Of a DNA stretch of 64,000 bases, positions 33,259 to 44,987 are shown in pieces. Source of the stretch: Aeromicrobium flavum. Its GTDB lineage: Bacteria; Actinomycetota; Actinomycetes; Propionibacteriales; Nocardioidaceae. The DNA lies in assembly GCF_007992115.1 (NCBI RefSeq), contig NZ_BJZQ01000013.1:28033-92032 (forward strand), written 5' to 3'. A model generated the notes under the pieces. The model made no database searches. It was given only the letters and a program-made list of their open reading frames with translations, and had not been told where the DNA came from. The translations under genes were made by a program, and so were the position numbers. Position 1 is the stretch's first letter, and every line of letters starts with the position of its first letter.

Positions 33259-33269
33259 GGGCGGGGCAC

Positions 33270-36059
<2,790 letters not shown>

Positions 36060-36140
36060 GGGCTTCTCCTTCACTGGTGTTCCCATCCTGCCTTCGCGCG
36101 GCACCTCGTGCCGGATCAGGATGACCTAAGTCGCACCATT

Positions 36141-36158
36141 TATCTTGATATCAAGATA
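36141..36158. promoter_or_regulatory. 18-bp perfect palindrome in the acnA promoter region
   Basis: TATCTTGATATCAAGATA is fully self-complementary and unusually AT-rich for this GC-rich sequence. It lies 82 bases before the acnA start. Its inner GATATCAA also occurs at 36162-36169, 13 bases from the palindrome copy. On the acnA strand TTGATA and AAGATA are separated by 17 bases and overlap it, so a bound protein would block a possible promoter. Size and symmetry suit a MarR-type dimer. Confidence 0.65.
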
Positions 36159-36200
36159 CACGATATCAACTCATTTTCCCGGGTGCCGCTCAGGCGACCC

Positions 36201-38717
36201 TCACCGCAGCGCGGCGATGCGCGCGACGAGCGCCCGGCCCTCGGCGACGCGCTTCTCCCAGGTCGTACCCACCACCAGCAGCACCACGCCGGCGATGGCG
36301 ATCAGGATCCACCGCTGCAGGGCGAAGGCCGTCGGGCCGACGTTGACGAGGACGAGAACCAGCAGCACCGCCGCGCCCGCCACGACCGGCGCACCCCAGC
36401 GCAGTACGACGCCCGTGAGGAGCACGACCGCCGCGACGAGCGCCAACAGCAGCGCGCGGAGGCCGGTCGGTTCGTCGATCGCCTGCGGCAGCGAGGGCAG
36501 CAGCCCGAGCGTCAGACCGGGAGTGAGCGCCGTCCAGGTACGGCTCGCCGGATCGGCATGCAGGCGCCAGGCACCGGCCGCCAGCAGCGCGACCGCGAAC
36601 GGCGCGGTGTAGGCCTCGACGGTCCCGACGTCGCTGGCCGCCAAGCGCGCCACCCAGGCCGCGCCGACCAGGCCGACGGAGACCCAGCGCAGGTGCGGAC
36701 GGTCGTCGTCGAGCAGCCCGACGATCGCCGCGGCGACGGCGCCGATCACGCACAGCAGCGCGACCGTGGCGAGGTCGTCCGCCACGGACCCGAGCGCCAC
36801 CAGCAGCGCGAGCCCGGCGACGATCTCGAGGGCGATCCGGTGCCACGGGACGTCGTCCAGCGCGAGGGTGAGCAGCAAGGTGGCGGCAGCCACGCCCGCG
36901 ATGATCGTGGCCCACCAGTCCGGCTCGACGTCGACGATGCGCAGGACCGTCGCGATGGTGGCGATGGCGGCCGCGGCGCCGAGGCCGGCGGAGACCGCCG
37001 AGATCCCCCGGCGCACGTCCGAGGGGTCGTCGAACGAGACGAGCGCGCAGACGGCGAACCCGGCGGCGGCGAGACCCCAGGCCCACGCGGTGACGGGGGT
37101 CTCGTCGATGGGCACCACGATCATCGCGAAGGCCACCACGATCGGGGGCACCAGGACGGCCGGCCACGGCGCACGGCGCAGGCCGGCCGCGAGCGCCGCA
37201 CCCACCACGACGACGACGATCGCGTGGACGAGGAACGGCAGGGTCGACGATGCGACCGCGGTGACCACCGCCGCTCCCCCGGCGACCTGCGCGACGGGCC
37301 ACCGCCACGCGTCCGGCGCGAGCGTCGGGGACTCCCAGCGGCGCGCGGCCCACCAGGCCGCGAGCAGCGGGACGATCACCGCGATGACCCAGCCCCCCTC
37401 GGCGATCTCGATCTCCCCCGGACCGACCCAGAGATCGGCCGACGAGTACCCCAGGTCGGCGACCGCGTTCGCCTGGTCGACCCGCTCGAGGTTCATGAAA
37501 GCGACGCCTGCGATCCACAGCAGCGGAACGGCGCCCGAGACCACGGCACCCCACCGCAGGCCCAACGACCACGCGCCGGCACCGAGCACGAAGTGCGCCA
37601 AAAGCGCGACGACGACGGCGACGGCGACGAGCCCGGCGCTGACGGACGCCTCCAGCTTCCACGCCCACCCCGCCACCGCGGTCCCGACCAGCCACAGTCC
37701 CGCGGCCGTCGCGAAGCCGGCCAGCCACGGGCGCAGGACCGGGACGCGGACGGCACCGACGACCGCCGCGGCGGCCAGGGTCAGCGTGGGCAGCGCCTCC
37801 AGGGGCGTCAGCACCGGGGACCCGTCGACCGACTCGCCCATCGCGAGGAAGACCAGGACGACGACGAAGCCGATCGCGAGCGCGCCGCTGGGCAGGAGCA
37901 TCCACCGCAGGCGGTTGCGGTGCGCTCCCACCGCCGCGGCCAGTGGCAGCACGAGCGCGACGAGCGTGGCCCAGAACCAGTGGTCGCCGTCGCCGAGCTG
38001 CCCGAGGCGGTCGGCCACCGCCGGCGCGCTGATCCACGGCGCCAGTCCCGCGGCGACCTGGGGTGTCACGAGGTCGTGCTGGTGCGTCGAGCGCGCCCAG
38101 CCCGCCACGACCACGCCGACCGCCACGACGAGCACGGTCCAGAAGACCGAGACGACGGCGAAGTCGGACCACTCGAGCCCGAACAGCCCTTCGCCCACGG
38201 CGGCGAGCACGTCGACCGTGATGAGCGCGAGGAAGACGCCCCACAGGGCCTCGGCGGTGCCGAACAGGCGACGTCGGGTGGCCCAGGCGGCTCCGGCCCC
38301 GACCAGGGCGGTGACGAGCAGCAGGATCAGCGCGCGCCCGAGGATGCCCAGGCTCCCCCACGCGACCGTGACGAAGATGATGCCGGCCACCACCAGGCAG
38401 ACGGCGCCGAGCGCGAGCAGCAGCGAGCCGGTCGACCACGAGCGCGCAGGCTGGGGGGACGGGCGCGTCCCGCCGAGCGGCGGGGCGACGGGGGCGGGCC
38501 GGGGCCCGGCCGAGGCGGCCGCAACCGCAACCGGGACGGGTGCCACCGTCGCGGCGGAGGTGCGGCCTTCCAGCACGAGCTGGTCGGCCTGCAGGAACAG
38601 GCCCCACAGCTGGTGCGCCTGCCTCGACGTGAGGTCGAACGCGCAGTGCGGGCAGGTGGTTCCCCCCGAGATCGCGCCCCGGCAGGCCGGACACGCGTGG
38701 GGATCGGCGTACTTCAC
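36201..38717 (-). CDS. Large polytopic membrane protein with N-terminal zinc ribbon (SCO7613 C-terminal domain type)
   Basis: The 838-residue protein opens with a zinc ribbon, CPACRG then CPHC within the first 25 residues, then a short helical and proline-rich linker to about residue 90. The rest is a series of roughly 20 or more hydrophobic helices rich in Ala, Val and Leu. It resembles actinobacterial proteins annotated as SCO7613 C-terminal domain-containing membrane proteins, for which no function is known to me. It starts at GTG 38717, 22 bases after the RNA methyltransferase stop, so it may be the last gene of that operon. The Ala/Val-rich code makes exact helix number uncertain. Confidence 0.75.
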   Translation of the reverse strand: MKYADPHACPACRGAISGGTTCPHCAFDLTSRQAHQLWGLFLQADQLVLEGRTSAATVAPVPVAVAAASAGPRPAPVAPPLGGTRPSPQPARSWSTGSLLLALGAVCLVVAGIIFVTVAWGSLGILGRALILLLVTALVGAGAAWATRRRLFGTAEALWGVFLALITVDVLAAVGEGLFGLEWSDFAVVSVFWTVLVVAVGVVVAGWARSTHQHDLVTPQVAAGLAPWISAPAVADRLGQLGDGDHWFWATLVALVLPLAAAVGAHRNRLRWMLLPSGALAIGFVVVLVFLAMGESVDGSPVLTPLEALPTLTLAAAAVVGAVRVPVLRPWLAGFATAAGLWLVGTAVAGWAWKLEASVSAGLVAVAVVVALLAHFVLGAGAWSLGLRWGAVVSGAVPLLWIAGVAFMNLERVDQANAVADLGYSSADLWVGPGEIEIAEGGWVIAVIVPLLAAWWAARRWESPTLAPDAWRWPVAQVAGGAAVVTAVASSTLPFLVHAIVVVVVGAALAAGLRRAPWPAVLVPPIVVAFAMIVVPIDETPVTAWAWGLAAAGFAVCALVSFDDPSDVRRGISAVSAGLGAAAAIATIATVLRIVDVEPDWWATIIAGVAAATLLLTLALDDVPWHRIALEIVAGLALLVALGSVADDLATVALLCVIGAVAAAIVGLLDDDRPHLRWVSVGLVGAAWVARLAASDVGTVEAYTAPFAVALLAAGAWRLHADPASRTWTALTPGLTLGLLPSLPQAIDEPTGLRALLLALVAAVVLLTGVVLRWGAPVVAGAAVLLVLVLVNVGPTAFALQRWILIAIAGVVLLVVGTTWEKRVAEGRALVARIAALR

Positions 38718-38739
38718 GATGGTGACTCAACCCGACGGG

Positions 38740-39939
38740 TCACGCGGGCGCAAGCACCGCCACGCACTCGACGTGGTGCGTCATGGGGAACAGCGCGAAA
38801 CCCCGCAGCGACGCGAGTCGGTAGCCGAGCGACGCGAACGTGGCGACGTCACGCGCCAGCGCGGCCGGATCGCAGGCGACGTAGACGATCCGCCGGGGCT
38901 CGAGCGCGGCGATGGCTCCCACCGCCTGCTTGGCCCCGGTGCGCGGCGGGTCGAGGACGACGACGTCGGCCGAGGCGCCGAGGGCGCCCCGGGCGAGCGC
39001 CCGCTCGACCGGCGTGTGGACGGTCGAGGCGTTGGCGAGGTCGGCGAGGTTCGTGTGCGCGTCCGCGGACGCCTTGCGGTTGCCCTCGACGCTGACCAGC
39101 TCGCCCGGCGCGCACGCCTCGGCGAGGAAGGCGGAGAACAGGCCGGCACCGGCGTAGAGGTCCAGGACCCGGTCGCCCGGTCGCACGTCCGCCCCCGCCA
39201 GGACGGCGTCCACGAGCGTCGTGGCCGCGGCGGGGTGCACCTGCCAGAACCCCGAGCCGCTGACCCGGAAGTCGCGGCCGTGCACGCGCTCGACGAGGGT
39301 GCCGGTGCCGGCGCGCACGGTGCCGTCGGAGGCGACGACCCCGTCGACCTCGGCCTCGAGTCGGTCGCCGATGGTGGCGTCGGTGACGAGGAGTCGCTGG
39401 CCCGTCGACGACGCGATCGTCTCGACCCGGGGCTCGTCCCACGTCTGCTGGGCGACGTCGGGCAGCAGCGGGTGGGCGATCGGGCAGCTCTCGATCGGCA
39501 GCACGTCGTGGCTGCGGTGGCGGCGCAGTCCGGCCATGCCGTTCTCGGCCACCGACCACACCACGCGGGTGCGCCAGTCCAGCAGCGGTCCGACGGCCTC
39601 GACCCGGCCGTCCCAGTCAATCTTCGCGAGGCGTTGCAGCTGCTCGCGGACCACGTCGGTCAGCAGCGTCAGCTGACCCTCGCCGGAGACGTGCTGGAAG
39701 TCGCAGCCGCCGCACCGGCCGGGTCCGGAGAACGGGCACGGCCGCTCGACGCGGTCGGGCGACGCCTCGATCACACGCACCGCGTCGGCCCGCAGGAACC
39801 GCTTCGAGCGTTCGGTGATGCGGATCTGGACGGTCTCGCCCGGCAGCGCGTGCCGCACGAACACGACCTGCCCGTCCAGCCGCGCGACGCAGTGGCCGCC
39901 GTGCGCGACCGGGCCCACCTCGACGATCGGATCAGTCAT
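38740..39939 (-). CDS. TRAM-domain 23S rRNA/tRNA uracil-C5 methyltransferase (RlmCD/TrmA family)
   Basis: SAM-dependent RNA m5U methyltransferase of 399 residues. An N-terminal TRAM RNA-binding domain (about residues 1-55) is followed by an iron-sulfur cysteine cluster CPFSGPGRCGGCDF near residues 68-81. SAM binding is at VLDLYAGAGLFSAFLA, and the catalytic cysteine is in VACDPAALARD, with VLDPPRTG ahead of it. Which uridine it modifies cannot be told from sequence. ATG 39939 overlaps the stop of the upstream transporter gene by eight bases, matching Rv2690c-Rv2689c. Confidence 0.92.
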   Translation of the reverse strand: MTDPIVEVGPVAHGGHCVARLDGQVVFVRHALPGETVQIRITERSKRFLRADAVRVIEASPDRVERPCPFSGPGRCGGCDFQHVSGEGQLTLLTDVVREQLQRLAKIDWDGRVEAVGPLLDWRTRVVWSVAENGMAGLRRHRSHDVLPIESCPIAHPLLPDVAQQTWDEPRVETIASSTGQRLLVTDATIGDRLEAEVDGVVASDGTVRAGTGTLVERVHGRDFRVSGSGFWQVHPAAATTLVDAVLAGADVRPGDRVLDLYAGAGLFSAFLAEACAPGELVSVEGNRKASADAHTNLADLANASTVHTPVERALARGALGASADVVVLDPPRTGAKQAVGAIAALEPRRIVYVACDPAALARDVATFASLGYRLASLRGFALFPMTHHVECVAVLAPA

Positions 39940-41944
39940 CGTTCCGCCCTCCTATGCCTCGCCGGACGTCACCGGGCGTGGGACGTGCGTGGTCCCGCCT
40001 CACTCGCTTCGCCGACGCCAGCTGGAACGGCACGCTGACCACCAGCACACCGGGCACGAACAGCAGCCTGGCCTTGAGCCGCAGGGCGGTCTGGTTGTGC
40101 AGCAGCTGCTCCCACCACCGCCCGACGACGTACTCGGGCACGTAGACCGTGACGACGTCGCGGGGGTTCTGGGTGCGCCGGGTCCTGACGTACCGGACGA
40201 TCGGGCGGACGACCTCCCGGTAGGGAGAGTCGAGCACGCGCAACGGTATCGGAACCCGCAGCTCGTCCCAGCGGCGTACGAGCTCGGCGCTCTCGTCCGG
40301 GTCGAGGTCGACCGAGACGGCCTCCAGCGAGCTGGGCCGCGAGACCCGCGCGTAGGCGATCGCCCGCATGGTCGGCTTGTGCAGCTTGCTGACCAGCACG
40401 ATGCCGTGCACCCGGGCGGGCAGCGCGACGTCGGCGTCCTCGACGGCCAGCTCGACGGCCACCCGGTCGTAGTGCCTGGCGATGGACCGCATCACGGCGA
40501 ACACGGCCACCATCGCCAGGATGGCGATCCACGCCCCCGCGAGGAACTTGGTGACCAGCACGATCACGAGGACCGTCGCGGTCATCGCGAGGCCGAAGGC
40601 GTTGACCGCGCGCGACCGCTGCATCCGCGTGCGCTCGGCCGGGTCGGACTCGTCGTGCAGCAGCCGCGTCCAGTGCCGGATCATCCCCAGCTGGCTGAGG
40701 GTGAACGAGACGAAGACCCCGACGATGTACAGCTGGATCAGCTTCGTCACCTCGGCGTCGAACGCGACGATCAGCACGGCCGCCGCCGCGGCGAGGGTGA
40801 GGATGCCGTTGCTGAAGGCCAGTCGGTCGCCGCGCGTGTGCAGCTGGCGGGGCAGGAAGCCGTCGCGGGCCAGGATCGACGCCAGCACGGGGAACCCGTT
40901 GAAGGCGGTGTTGGCGGCCAGCACGAGGATCACGCCGGTGCACGCGATGACGAAGTAGAACAGCGGCGGCACGTCCTGGAACAGGGCGCCGGCCAGCTGG
41001 CCGATGACGGTCTCCTGGACGTAACCGTCGCCGACGGGCCGGCCGTCGAGCAGGAGCTGGCGGGCCGGGTCCTCGACGTACCTCAGGTGCATCAGGTCGG
41101 CCAGCACGATGATGCTCATCAGCATCGCGATGGAGATCGTGCCGAGCAGCAGCAGCGTCGTGGCCGCGTTGCGGCTCTTGGGCTTCTGGAAGGCGGGCAC
41201 GCCGTTGCTGATCGCCTCGACCCCCGTCAGCGCGGCGCAGCCGGAGGAGAAGGCCCGCGCCAGCAGGAACGCCATCGCGACCCCGGAGATCGCCCCGGCG
41301 AACGGCTCCTCGGCGGCGATCTCGTACTGCGCGCTCTCGACCTGGGGCAGGGTGCCCATCGCGTACTGCGTGTAGCCCCAGATCGCCATCGTGGCGATCG
41401 CGAGCATGAACAGGTACGTGGGCACGGCGAACGCTCGACCGGACTCCTTCGTGCCCCGCAGGTTGACGGCCGTCAGCGCGGCCACCAGACCCACCGCGAC
41501 GGCGGCCTCGTGTCCCTTCAGGACCGGCAGCGCCGCGGCGGCGTTCTGGACGCCGGAGGAGATCGAGACGGCGACGGTCAGGACGTAGTCGACCATCAGC
41601 GCGCTCGCCACGGTGAGCCCGGCGTTGCGCCCCAGGTTCACCGTGGCGACCTCGTAGTCGCCACCCCCGCTGGGGTACGCGTGCACGTTCTGGCGGTACG
41701 ACGCGACGACCGTCAGCATCACGACGACGACGGCGATCCCGATCTGCCAGTTGAAGGCGTAGGCCGTCAGCCCGCCCATCGAGAGGGTCAGGAAGATCTC
41801 GTCGGGGGCGTAGGCCACCGACGACAGTGCGTCGCTGGCGAACACCGGCAGCGCGACCCGCTTGGGCAGCAGGGTCTCGCCCATCTGCGAGGTGCGTAGC
41901 TTCCGACCGATCAGCGCGCGCTTCAGCGCCCCGGGCAATCCCAC
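39932..41944 (-). CDS. APC-superfamily transporter, KimA-like potassium importer
   Basis: The 670-residue protein has an APC transporter core of about 12 helices (residues 30-480) and a soluble C-terminal domain of about 170 residues. It resembles the KimA/YdaO class of K+ importers, whose C-terminal domain is a USP-like fold and whose mRNA or protein is c-di-AMP controlled in Bacillus. Here the first helix contains SDALSSVAYAPDEI, matching the KimA-type signature. It is divergent from two TrkA-type RCK subunits, which makes potassium the likely substrate. GTG 41944 is preceded by TAGCAT at seven bases. A general amino acid permease remains possible. Confidence 0.8.
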   Translation of the reverse strand: MGLPGALKRALIGRKLRTSQMGETLLPKRVALPVFASDALSSVAYAPDEIFLTLSMGGLTAYAFNWQIGIAVVVVMLTVVASYRQNVHAYPSGGGDYEVATVNLGRNAGLTVASALMVDYVLTVAVSISSGVQNAAAALPVLKGHEAAVAVGLVAALTAVNLRGTKESGRAFAVPTYLFMLAIATMAIWGYTQYAMGTLPQVESAQYEIAAEEPFAGAISGVAMAFLLARAFSSGCAALTGVEAISNGVPAFQKPKSRNAATTLLLLGTISIAMLMSIIVLADLMHLRYVEDPARQLLLDGRPVGDGYVQETVIGQLAGALFQDVPPLFYFVIACTGVILVLAANTAFNGFPVLASILARDGFLPRQLHTRGDRLAFSNGILTLAAAAAVLIVAFDAEVTKLIQLYIVGVFVSFTLSQLGMIRHWTRLLHDESDPAERTRMQRSRAVNAFGLAMTATVLVIVLVTKFLAGAWIAILAMVAVFAVMRSIARHYDRVAVELAVEDADVALPARVHGIVLVSKLHKPTMRAIAYARVSRPSSLEAVSVDLDPDESAELVRRWDELRVPIPLRVLDSPYREVVRPIVRYVRTRRTQNPRDVVTVYVPEYVVGRWWEQLLHNQTALRLKARLLFVPGVLVVSVPFQLASAKRVRRDHARPTPGDVRRGIGGRNDD

Positions 41945-41988
41945 GAGGCCGATGCTAGACCCGCTCGGGCCGGTGTACCGTCGCCGGT
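41945..41988. promoter_or_regulatory. Divergent promoter pair for the KimA-like gene and ceoB
   Basis: The 44-base gap carries TAGCAT seven bases before the transporter GTG on the minus strand and TACCGT five bases before the ceoB GTG on the plus strand. The two promoters must overlap, so the transporter and the regulatory subunits are likely controlled together. Confidence 0.55.
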
Positions 41989-42654
41989 GTGCACATCGTG
42001 ATCATGGGGTGCGGCCGCGTCGGATCGATGCTGGCCCGCGGCCTGGAGTCCCGCGGTCACTCGACCGCCGTGATCGACTCCAACCCCGACGCGTTCCGTC
42101 GTCTCGGACCCGCCTACGCGGGCCTCACCGTCACCGGCATGGGCTTCGACCGGGGCGTCCTGGTGTCGGCCGGGATCGAGCGCGCCGACGCCTTCGCCGC
42201 CGTGTCGAGCGGCGACAACTCCAACATCATCGCCGCCCGGGTGGCGCGCGAGGTGTTCACCGTCGAGAACGTCGTCGCGCGCATCTACGACCCGCGTCGG
42301 GCCGAGGTCTACGAGCGACTCGGCATCCCCACCGTCGCCACCGTCCCGTGGGCGGCCGACCAGATGCTGCGCCGGCTGCTGCCCGCCGGCTCCGAGCCGG
42401 CCTGGCGCGACCCGTCCGGGCGCCTGCGCCTGGACAACGCGTACACGCCCTTCGCCTGGGTGGGTCGCACCGTCGCCGACCTCGAGGCCGACACCGGCGT
42501 CCGCGTCGCGTTCATCACGCGGCTGGGCACGGGCCAGCAGGTCACCGGCGCCACGGTGATCCAGGAGGGCGACTACCTCAGCATGTTCCTCGTGGCCGCC
42601 GAGGCCGACGACGTACTCGAAGCACTGGCCGCCGGGCCCGGAGAGGACCACTGA
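41989..42654 (+). CDS. ceoB: TrkA-type potassium uptake subunit (CeoB)
   Basis: Cytoplasmic regulatory subunit of Trk/Ktr potassium uptake, 221 residues. The N-terminal RCK domain has the Rossmann motif IMGCGRVGSMLA (residues 5-16) with an acidic residue at the second strand end (VIDSN), favouring NAD(H). A TrkA-C domain occupies roughly residues 140-215. The membrane subunit TrkH/KtrB is absent here, as at the matching mycobacterial ceoBC locus. GTG 41989 is the start, with no ribosome site. Confidence 0.9.
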   Translation: MHIVIMGCGRVGSMLARGLESRGHSTAVIDSNPDAFRRLGPAYAGLTVTGMGFDRGVLVSAGIERADAFAAVSSGDNSNIIAARVAREVFTVENVVARIYDPRRAEVYERLGIPTVATVPWAADQMLRRLLPAGSEPAWRDPSGRLRLDNAYTPFAWVGRTVADLEADTGVRVAFITRLGTGQQVTGATVIQEGDYLSMFLVAAEADDVLEALAAGPGEDH

Positions 42655-43319
42655 TGCGCGTCGCGATCGCCGGAGCCGGAGCCGTCGGCCGCTCCGTGGC
42701 CCAGGAGCTCATCGACCACGGGCACCGGGTGCTGCTGATCGACAAGGCCGCCACCTCCATCCGCAGCGACCTCGTGCCCGGTGCGCAGTGGCTGCTCGCC
42801 GACGCGTGCGAGATGTCGACGCTCGAGGAGGCTCAGCTCCAGACGTGCGACGTCGTGATCGCCGCCACCGGCGACGACAAGGCCAACCTCGTCACCTCGC
42901 TGCTGGCCAAGACCGAGTTCACGGTCCCCCGCACGGTCGCGCGCGTGAACAATCCCAGCAACGAGTGGCTCTACGGCGAGTCGTGGGGCGTCGACGTCGC
43001 GGTGTCGACCCCGCGGATCATGGCGGCGCTGGTCGAGGAGGCCGTGGCCGTCGGCGACCTCGTCCGGCTCTTCACGTTCCGCCAGAGCAACATCAACCTG
43101 GTCGAGCTGACCGTGCCGGCCGACTCGGCCCACGTCGGTCGCCGGCTGGGTGACATCAACTGGCCCGACGGCGTGACTCCCGTGGTGATCCTGCGTCACC
43201 AGGAGGCGCTGCCGCCCGAGGCCGACCGCACGGTCGAGGCGGGCGACGAGCTGCTGTTCGTGACCCCGGCCGACGCCGAGGCCGAGCTGGCGGCGCTCCT
43301 GGCGCCCCGGCCGAGCTGA
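42654..43319 (+). CDS. ceoC: TrkA-type potassium uptake subunit (CeoC)
   Basis: Second RCK regulatory subunit, 221 residues. The nucleotide-binding motif [12 protein letters not shown] is at residues 5-16, followed by LLIDKA with the ribose-binding aspartate, and the C-terminal TrkA-C region ends near EAELAALLAPRPS. Its ATG shares one base with the ceoB TGA, so a CeoB-CeoC hetero-oligomer made in fixed ratio is likely. Located divergently from the KimA-like importer. Confidence 0.9.
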   Translation: MRVAIAGAGAVGRSVAQELIDHGHRVLLIDKAATSIRSDLVPGAQWLLADACEMSTLEEAQLQTCDVVIAATGDDKANLVTSLLAKTEFTVPRTVARVNNPSNEWLYGESWGVDVAVSTPRIMAALVEEAVAVGDLVRLFTFRQSNINLVELTVPADSAHVGRRLGDINWPDGVTPVVILRHQEALPPEADRTVEAGDELLFVTPADAEAELAALLAPRPS

Positions 43320-43320
43320 C

Positions 43321-44001
43321 TCAGGCCGGTTCCGCGGCGCCCGGCCCCTCGAGGTCGGTCACCGGGGTGCTGTTGCGGCTCAGCAGCCAGACCATGGCGG
43401 CCAGCGTGGCGATCTGCAGCGGCCAGCCCATGACGATCTTGGACGTGCCGAGCCAGCCGATCTGGTCGGCCGCGTAGAGCGGGTACTGCACCACGACGCG
43501 CAGCACGCACGGCAAGGCGAACAGCAGCGTCAGGCGGTTGCACAGCCGGCGCATCCCCGGATCGCGCCGCCAGCTCGTGAGGTCGCCCACCAGGCCGCCG
43601 ATCATCACACCGATCGCCGGCCAGCCGATGACGACCGTGGCCACCAGCACCACGGCGTAGCCGGCGTTGTAGAGGATCCCCGGCAGGAAGACGTCGCGCG
43701 CCTCGCCGGAGCGCGAGGCGAACAGCGCCGCGATGCCGATGCCGACCAGCGCGTTGATGACGAACTGCGGGTTGGACCGCTGGAGGACCCGGACGATCAG
43801 CAGCACGGCCGTCAGGCCCGAGGCGATGACCAGGCTGAGCCTCAGCTCGCGCGTGGCGAGGTAGCAGAGGGTGAAGGTGATCGTGGGCACCGCGGCCTCG
43901 ACGATGCCGCGCACGCCGCCGAACGCCTCGGAGAGGCGCTGGCGGACGACCTGCTCGACGGTGGCGGCGTTGGCCGCGGGCCGGTCGGGGACGTCGCTCA
44001 T
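43321..44001 (-). CDS. DUF3159 integral membrane protein
   Basis: The 226-residue protein has six or so membrane helices, beginning about residue 38 (VPTITFTLCYLATRE), and matches the actinobacterial DUF3159 group (Rv2693c position). Function is unknown. ATG 44001 overlaps the OB-fold gene by four bases. An alternative longer frame upstream is inside the OB-fold gene and is not credible. It lies two bases from the convergent ceoC stop. Confidence 0.85.
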   Translation of the reverse strand: MSDVPDRPAANAATVEQVVRQRLSEAFGGVRGIVEAAVPTITFTLCYLATRELRLSLVIASGLTAVLLIVRVLQRSNPQFVINALVGIGIAALFASRSGEARDVFLPGILYNAGYAVVLVATVVIGWPAIGVMIGGLVGDLTSWRRDPGMRRLCNRLTLLFALPCVLRVVVQYPLYAADQIGWLGTSKIVMGWPLQIATLAAMVWLLSRNSTPVTDLEGPGAAEPA

Positions 44002-44351
44002 GAATCCAGCCGATACGCTGGGTTGTACATCACGCGCTCCTGTCCGCGGTGGCCGATCCGGCCGCTGGCCGTCAGCGAGCGGCCGGCCGCGATCCCCTCG
44101 ATGCGTCGCCGACCCAGCCAGATGAGTGTGATCGTGCCGGTGCCGTCGTACAGCGAGGCCTCGAGCGCCGTGACGTCGTCCACCGGGCGCAGCGTGACGT
44201 CGTGCAGGACCCCGTGGACGTCGACCCGCTCGCGCGGCGGCGCGTCCTTGATGGCGGCACAGCCGGCGGCCACGGCACGTCCGCGCAGCTCGGCGTCCTC
44301 CTGCTGCTCGACCGAGAACCGGTCGAGCCACCGCGAGACCACCCCGGCCAC
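43998..44351 (-). CDS. OB-fold nucleic acid-binding domain protein
   Basis: A 117-residue protein with a single OB fold; the strand pattern VDVHGVLHDVTLRP...GTITLIWLGRRRIEGI...GRIGHRGQERVMYNPAY resembles RecG-type OB domains. It occupies the same slot as Rv2694c. GTG 44351 has GAGGAG upstream, which overlaps the end of the DUF3710 gene. Nucleic-acid binding is inferred from fold only. Confidence 0.8.
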   Translation of the reverse strand: MAGVVSRWLDRFSVEQQEDAELRGRAVAAGCAAIKDAPPRERVDVHGVLHDVTLRPVDDVTALEASLYDGTGTITLIWLGRRRIEGIAAGRSLTASGRIGHRGQERVMYNPAYRLDS

Positions 44352-44357
44352 CGGGAC

Positions 44358-44987
44358 CTACTCCTCGATCCGCTGGGCGTCGGCGGGCAGGACGAGCGGC
44401 AGCGACTCGCGCAGCATCCGGGGCTCCTCGCCGCGGCGCACCCGCAGGTCGCGCAGGATCTCCATGAAGACGCCCTCGTCGGTGGACTCGAGGCCGGCGG
44501 CGCCGAGGATGGTGGCGCGGATGACCCAGCGCGGTCCCTCGATCCCGACGAACCGGGCGGGCTGGACCGCGGCGGTGCCGTCGGCGGCGGTGGCCGGGAA
44601 CTGGGCCAGCATCTCGGTGCCGAAGGGGCCCTCGACCTCGGTGTAGGTGCCCTTCCGTCGGTCGATCTCGTCACGCAGCTCGGCGCGGACGCCGTCCCAC
44701 GTGCCGCCGCTGCGCGCGCCGGCGAAGGGACGCAACTCGACCGCGGAGCCCCCGGACGTCACGAGGACCGCCGTGACGACGTCCTCGTCGGTCGGCAGCT
44801 GGACCTCGATGTCCGGGCGGATCTTGAGCAGCAGCGAGCCCAGGTCGATGTACTCGTCGGGCGTCTCGATCGGGCGCTCGACGATGTCGAACGGCCCGTC
44901 GGCCCGCGGACCCGTCACCTCGACGCGCACGACCGGCGCGGGGGCGGGCGCGGACTCGGTCGCTCCGGGCTTCTTGCGACCAAACAT
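44358..44987 (-). CDS. DUF3710 family protein
   Basis: Soluble 209-residue protein of the actinobacterial DUF3710 family (Rv2696c position). It starts [12 protein letters not shown] and has a disordered alanine/proline-rich first 30 residues before a conserved GPFDIVERP segment. No enzymatic motif is visible. ATG 44987 shares one base with the dut TGA (TGATG), so synthesis is tied to dUTPase; its role is unknown. Confidence 0.85.
   Translation of the reverse strand: MFGRKKPGATESAPAPAPVVRVEVTGPRADGPFDIVERPIETPDEYIDLGSLLLKIRPDIEVQLPTDEDVVTAVLVTSGGSAVELRPFAGARSGGTWDGVRAELRDEIDRRKGTYTEVEGPFGTEMLAQFPATAADGTAAVQPARFVGIEGPRWVIRATILGAAGLESTDEGVFMEILRDLRVRRGEEPRMLRESLPLVLPADAQRIEE

Noticed and set aside
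39932..41944. Kup-type potassium transporter
   Set aside because: The N-terminal helices and SDALSSVAYAPDEI signature fit the KimA-like APC branch, and the Kup first-helix pattern is absent.
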